Below are positions 6,701-9,928 of a DNA stretch of 9,928 bases, piece by piece (the first letter of the stretch is position 1; each line of letters begins with the position of its first letter). A model generated the notes under the pieces. The model saw only the letters and a list, made by a program, of their open reading frames with translations, was not told the origin of the DNA and searched no databases. Origin of the DNA: JAAAOZ01 sp964496595 (GTDB taxonomy: Bacteria; Chloroflexota; Anaerolineae; B4-G1; SLSP01); the NCBI GenBank assembly GCA_964496595.1, contig CAZCAI010000161.1:1-9928 (forward strand), given 5' to 3'. Made by a program: the position numbers and the translations under genes.

Positions 6701-9424
6701 TTACAGCGCCTTGAGGCCGGCCTTGATCTTCTCCGGCAGGGCGGGGAGATCGCGGATGCGGACGCCGGTGGCGTTGTGGATGGCGTTGACGACGGCGACG
6801 TGCGGCGAGGTCAGCGGCAATTCGCCGACGCCGGCGGCGCCGAAGGGGCCATGCTCGCGCGGGGTCTCGATGTAGATGATCTCGAAGTCGTCGGGGATGT
6901 CCCTGACCTCCGGGATGCCGCAGGCGATCATGCTCGTGTGCTTCTCCAGATCCTCAAAGTCCTCGGAGAGCGCCAGTCCGATGCCCTGGGCGACGCCGCC
7001 GTAGATCTGACCATCGACGACCAGTTTGTTGTTGATGTTGCCGATGTCGGCGGCCACGACCATCTTTTCGACCGTAGTCTCGCCGGTCGCGACCTCGACG
7101 GCCACCTCGGTGAGGAAGGCGCCGTACATGTAGATAGCGAAGGGATGACCCTGGGCCGTATCAGCGTCGCAGTTGGTGTTCATCGAGGCTGCCCACTGGC
7201 CCTCGTAGCGGAGCGGTAGATCCTCGGCGACCATTTCATCGTAGGTGCGATAACCGCCGTCCTCTTTCTTCAGACCTTCGAGCAGCTTCTCGCAGGCCAC
7301 GCGGATGGCGTTGCCCGTCATCACCTGGGAGCGGCTGCCGCCCGCCGGCCCACTGTTCGGTGTGATGGCGGTGTCATTCATCACCAGTTTGATCTCGTCG
7401 GGGCCGATGCCCAGCGGTTCCAGTGCTTTGTGCGCCGTGCCCAGCGCGCCCATATCGGCGCCCTGGCCGTGATCCTCCCAACTGTTGTAGAGGGTGACGC
7501 CGTCGGACGTCAGTTCCACCGCCGCGGCGGAACTATCGACGCCGTCGAGGCCACAGCCGTAGATGCCAATGGAGATGCCGACGCCGCGCTTCACCTCGTC
7601 GGTGGTGTTTTCTGCCGCGTGCTGCTTGGCGGCTTCGTAGTGCGGGCGGATGGCATCGAGCAGCTCGACCATGCTGTAGACCTCCGGCTCCTGGCCGGTG
7701 GGCGTAGTCGCGCCGGGGCGATAGACGTTCTTGTAGCGCAGCTCGAACGGGTCTACCCCCATCTTCTCGGCCAGCTCGTCCATCAGGCTCTCGGAGGCCA
7801 GGAAGGCCTGCGGCGAACCGTAGGCGCGGAAGGCCGATCCCCAGGCGTGGTTGGTGCAGACGGTGCGGCCCAGGCCGCGAATGTTGGGGATGTCGTAGCC
7901 CGCGCCGATGAACTGCGCGCCGCGCAGGGTCAGCAGGTCGCCGAACTCGGAGTAGGGGCCGTGATCCACCGACCAATCGCTTTCCATCGCCAACAACTTG
8001 CCCTCTTCATCCGCCGCCAGCTTGAGATTAATAAAGAAGGGCGAGCGCTTGCCCGTATAGGTGATGTGCTGCTTGTAATCGTACTTGAGGAAGACCGGGC
8101 GACCGGTGGCCATCGCAGCGACGCCCAACAACGCTTCCATTGTGGGGCTGAACTTGTAGCCGAAGGTACCGCCGGCGTTGTTCTGCACGATGCGCAGCTT
8201 GTCCATCTCGACGCCCAGGCCGGGCGCGATCATCAGCGCGTGCAGGTGGATGCCGATGGACTTGGAGTGGATGGTGAGGCGATCCTCTTCATCGAAGTAG
8301 GCGAAGCCCACATCCGGCTCGATGGTGAGGTGCGGTTGGCGCTGGAGGTAGTAGTCGCCTTCGACCACGTAGGCGGCTTCCTCCATAATGGGCGCGGTTT
8401 CCTCGCCCTTGACGATGGGCTGCTCAAAGTAGACGTTGGGCGTGCCGGGATGAATTTCGATGGCGTCGTCGGCCATCGCGGCGGGGGCGCTCATGTAGGC
8501 GGGCAATTCCTCCAGATCGACCTTGACCTTCTTCGCGGCGGCGCGGGCGTTCGCTTCCGTGTCCGCGCAGACGATGGCGATAGCGTCGCCGTACTGGAAG
8601 ACCTTCTCATCGCAGAGGATGGGGCGATCCCAGCCATCGCCTTTGTTGGTGGGGAAGGTGATCAGGCCGGTGATGCGATTCTTGCCCTTGACATCCTTGT
8701 GGGTGACGACCTTGTAGACGCCGGGCATGGCCTCGGCCTCGGCGGTGTCGATGCTCAAGATGTTGGCGTGGGAGACTTCGGCCTGGACGAGCGCCAGATG
8801 CAGCGTGCCGGGCGGCATCTTGAGGCCCAGATCCGCGCCGTAATCCCAGGCGCCGGTGACCTTGGGCAGCGCCGAGGGGCGCGGGTGCTTGGTGCCCCAG
8901 ACCGCGCCATCTTCGGGCATCTCGTAGTCCAGCGCATCGGGGTCCAGATCGCCGCGCAACACGCGGGCCGCGTCCATCACGGCATCGACGTAGGGCTTGT
9001 AGCCATTGCAGCGGCAGATATTGCGATGCTTCTGGAACCAAGCGCGGACCTCTTCGCGCGTCGGATCAGGGTTCTGATCTAACAGCGCCTTGGACGAGAT
9101 GACGAAGCCCGGCGTGCAGAATCCGCACTGCGCCGCGCCGTGGGCCACGAACGCCTGCTGCACCGGGTGCGGATGATCCGGCGCGCCTATGCCCTCCACG
9201 GTGGTGATCTCCGCGCCATCGGCCACGCGCTTCATCTTGGTGACGCACGAGCGGACAACCCTGCCGTCTAAGATGACGGAGCAGGCGCCGCATTGGCCGG
9301 TGCCGCAGCCGATCTTGGTGCCGGTCAGGCCCAGTTGCTCGCGCAACAGCGTCGCCAGCGAGGCTTCGGGATCGACGACCAGCGTGTGAGGAACACCATT
9401 TACAACTAACTTCTTCTTCTCCAT
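6701..9424 (-). CDS. mop: Molybdenum-dependent aldehyde oxidoreductase (Mop type, xanthine oxidase family)
   Basis: This enzyme oxidises aldehydes to carboxylic acids with water as oxygen donor, using a molybdopterin cytosine dinucleotide cofactor and two [2Fe-2S] clusters; it is probably cytoplasmic, since no signal peptide is visible. The plant-type ferredoxin domain (about residues 1-75) carries C40, C45, C48 and C60. The helical [2Fe-2S] domain carries C100, C103, C137 and C139. The molybdenum domains follow from about residue 175, with AGGTFGYK (417-424), RAYGSPQ (533-539), HGQGAD (652-657), GGSRSQVMTGNA (695-706) and the catalytic glutamate E869 in GVGELPLTSPH. Length (907 aa), cysteine positions and E869 coincide with D. 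gigas Mop as I remember it, so I chose the ATG at 9424. It is preceded by AGGGAGG at 9430-9436 with 5-nt spacing. An in-frame extension to 9463 lacks such support. It is the first gene of the operon, behind a long attenuated leader. As in D. gigas Mop there is no FAD domain, so electrons must leave to a separate partner. Confidence 0.96.
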   Translation of the reverse strand: MEKKKLVVNGVPHTLVVDPEASLATLLREQLGLTGTKIGCGTGQCGACSVILDGRVVRSCVTKMKRVADGAEITTVEGIGAPDHPHPVQQAFVAHGAAQCGFCTPGFVISSKALLDQNPDPTREEVRAWFQKHRNICRCNGYKPYVDAVMDAARVLRGDLDPDALDYEMPEDGAVWGTKHPRPSALPKVTGAWDYGADLGLKMPPGTLHLALVQAEVSHANILSIDTAEAEAMPGVYKVVTHKDVKGKNRITGLITFPTNKGDGWDRPILCDEKVFQYGDAIAIVCADTEANARAAAKKVKVDLEELPAYMSAPAAMADDAIEIHPGTPNVYFEQPIVKGEETAPIMEEAAYVVEGDYYLQRQPHLTIEPDVGFAYFDEEDRLTIHSKSIGIHLHALMIAPGLGVEMDKLRIVQNNAGGTFGYKFSPTMEALLGVAAMATGRPVFLKYDYKQHITYTGKRSPFFINLKLAADEEGKLLAMESDWSVDHGPYSEFGDLLTLRGAQFIGAGYDIPNIRGLGRTVCTNHAWGSAFRAYGSPQAFLASESLMDELAEKMGVDPFELRYKNVYRPGATTPTGQEPEVYSMVELLDAIRPHYEAAKQHAAENTTDEVKRGVGISIGIYGCGLDGVDSSAAAVELTSDGVTLYNSWEDHGQGADMGALGTAHKALEPLGIGPDEIKLVMNDTAITPNSGPAGGSRSQVMTGNAIRVACEKLLEGLKKEDGGYRTYDEMVAEDLPLRYEGQWAASMNTNCDADTAQGHPFAIYMYGAFLTEVAVEVATGETTVEKMVVAADIGNINNKLVVDGQIYGGVAQGIGLALSEDFEDLEKHTSMIACGIPEVRDIPDDFEIIYIETPREHGPFGAAGVGELPLTSPHVAVVNAIHNATGVRIRDLPALPEKIKAGLKAL

Positions 9425-9538
9425 AACATCCTCCCTAAAATAAATTATGTGGATACTGACCAACGCTCTTGATCTCCAAACGCCCCAAACGTGGATGTTT
9501 AGAGACTGGATACTGAATAAAATCCCTCACGTCCCAAC
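9425..9538 (-). promoter_or_regulatory. Distal mop leader between attenuator and start codon
   Basis: This 114-nt AT-richer stretch holds the mop ribosome binding site AGGGAGG (9430-9436). It also has two direct copies of TCAGTATCCA in minus orientation (9459-9450 and 9516-9507) and two copies of CGTTTGG (9491-9485 and 9482-9476). No open reading frame with a plausible ribosome binding site is visible. The repeats could be operator half-sites or remains of an intergenic repeat; I cannot decide. Confidence 0.4.
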
Positions 9539-9579
9539 AAAAAAACGGCGTTCCCGTTTGGATTGGAAAGGAACGCCGT
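9539..9579 (-). terminator. Intrinsic terminator inside the mop leader (attenuator)
   Basis: On the minus strand the arms ACGGCGTTCC (9579-9570) and GGAACGCCGT (9554-9545) are a perfect 10-bp GC-rich inverted repeat with a 15-nt loop, and the second arm runs into seven consecutive T (9545-9539). It lies about 115 nt before the mop start codon and after the promoter, so it most likely works as a conditional attenuator rather than as the end of another gene. Confidence 0.88.
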
Positions 9580-9623
9580 CGCGTTGCGTCGTGACGCAAG
9601 TCGTCGGTCAGGCTCCTTTCCAA
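9563..9623 (-). promoter_or_regulatory. Antiterminator pairing competing with the mop leader terminator
   Basis: The leader segment TTGGAAAGGA (9623-9614) is perfectly complementary to TCCTTTCCAA (9572-9563), and a G·U and a C-G pair extend it to about 12 pairs. The distal strand includes part of the terminator's first arm (9570-9574), so the two structures exclude each other. The proximal strand also overlaps the GGAG (9616-9613) of the candidate aptamer helix. Ligand binding would then favour the terminator if it stabilises that helix. Confidence 0.6.
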
Positions 9624-9690
9624 ATAACGGGAGGCATAGCTGTTTCCGGCTATACCCTATCGGTTGCGCGCCATCTGTCCCTACTTTGGA
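9580..9690 (-). promoter_or_regulatory. Structured leader RNA, candidate molybdenum-cofactor riboswitch aptamer
   Basis: The leader RNA can form a hairpin pairing 9654-9648 with 9640-9634 (GTATAGC and GCTATGC) around the loop CGGAAACA. It can also form a short CTCC/GGAG helix (9633-9630 with 9616-9613) and a hairpin with arms TTGCGTC and GACGCAA (9599-9593 and 9590-9584). It sits just upstream of an intrinsic terminator and of a molybdopterin enzyme gene, which is how Moco riboswitches are known to be placed. The blocks GCCTCCCG and GGAGCCTGACCG resemble what I remember of the conserved Moco motif core, but I cannot align them here. Boundaries are approximate. A different ligand, a protein-bound leader or a T-box-like element are alternatives. 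Confidence 0.5.
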
Positions 9691-9822
9691 CTGTGGGGGC
9701 ATTTAGGTCGCGAAACTCGGAGCATGCGGGTTGATGTATATCTTTGTAAATGTAAATGGTCTGACTTAGATAGCAGATCCTGGGGATAATCGTTGGGATG
9801 CTATCTCTTTCCGTACAATACT

Positions 9823-9831
9823 ATTATAGCA
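9823..9831 (-). promoter_or_regulatory. Extended -10 promoter of the operon
   Basis: On the minus strand TGC precedes a perfect TATAAT (9828-9823), which is the extended -10 arrangement for a sigma-70-type RNA polymerase. The -35 region is poor: TTTTCC at about 9846-9851 with 17-nt spacing. Transcription would begin near 9816, giving a leader of about 390 nt before mop. Confidence 0.7.
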
Positions 9832-9891
9832 CAGGAAAAACTTAAGGAAAATGTAATCTCAAAACGATTGCGTGCCGGGCGGATGGAACGG

Positions 9892-9919
9892 TTGACCGCA
9901 GCGGCGTTTCAGATATAGT
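9892..9919 (+). promoter_or_regulatory. Possible divergent promoter
   Basis: On the plus strand TTGACC (9892-9897) and TATAGT (9914-9919) are separated by 16 nt, each one base from or close to the sigma-70 consensus. It would start transcription near 9926 and read out of the window to the right, back to back with the mop promoter. No coding sequence follows within the window, so the target gene is not visible. Confidence 0.45.
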
Positions 9920-9928
9920 TGTGTACTG

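Noticed and set aside
7430..9082. 550-residue open frame on the plus strand opposite mop
   Set aside because: Antisense shadow caused by GC-rich codon use; composition is low in recognisable motifs and mop on the other strand is unambiguous.
9440..9470. Second promoter after the attenuator (TTGGTC with TATTTT)
   Set aside because: Spacing is only 15 nt and both hexamers are poor; AT-richness alone explains it.
9447..9734. 95-residue plus-strand open frame over the leader
   Set aside because: It runs antisense through the terminator and antiterminator, has no good ribosome binding site and no family resemblance.

Overview
The window is one GC-rich operon read entirely on the minus strand, so transcription runs from high to low coordinates. 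Its gene content points to an anaerobe. Its seven genes, in transcription order, are: a molybdenum aldehyde oxidoreductase of the Desulfovibrio gigas Mop type (9424-6701); a large FAD/iron-sulfur oxidoreductase with two CCG domains (6508-4193); a 77-residue four-cysteine redox or zinc-ribbon protein (4196-3963); a class I SAM methyltransferase (3922-3203); a C-GCAxxG-C-C redox protein (3109-2669); a radical SAM enzyme resembling the tetraether-synthase (Tes) family (2672-1290); and an AMP-forming, phenylacetate-CoA-ligase-like enzyme (1293-10). From memory, this is the gene order around DVU1559-DVU1553 in Desulfovibrio vulgaris. I could not check that here.

The host is uncertain. The intergenic DNA at 6562-6625 has tandem GCGTATT-type repeats of a kind I associate with Chloroflexota (Anaerolineae) genomes, while the mop gene is strikingly Desulfovibrio-like. 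A Chloroflexota anaerobe that shared this cassette with Desulfobacterota or Firmicutes by transfer is my best guess, at low confidence.

Region by region: 9829-9928 holds a strong extended -10 promoter for the operon and a possible divergent promoter facing right. From about 9816 to 9425 there is a leader of about 390 nt. It has structured RNA, a clear intrinsic terminator (9539-9579) and a sequence able to form a competing antiterminator, which suggests riboswitch-type attenuation. Because the first gene encodes a molybdopterin enzyme, a Moco-type riboswitch is the natural hypothesis. A 192-nt gap after mop (6509-6700) holds two nested inverted repeats. The downstream genes are tightly packed, with 4-nt ATGA or GTGA overlaps at 4193-4196, 2669-2672 and 1290-1293.

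Working model: Mop oxidises an aldehyde to a carboxylate and passes electrons through its two [2Fe-2S] clusters, possibly to the neighbouring flavin/iron-sulfur protein. The five further genes (small redox protein, methyltransferase, C-GCAxxG-C-C protein, radical SAM enzyme, adenylating ligase) look like a biosynthetic or maturation set, perhaps for an unknown cofactor or modification needed by the oxidoreductases. Alternatively the ligase could activate the acid product. The purpose of this set is not established as far as I know, and it is the most interesting thing in the window.
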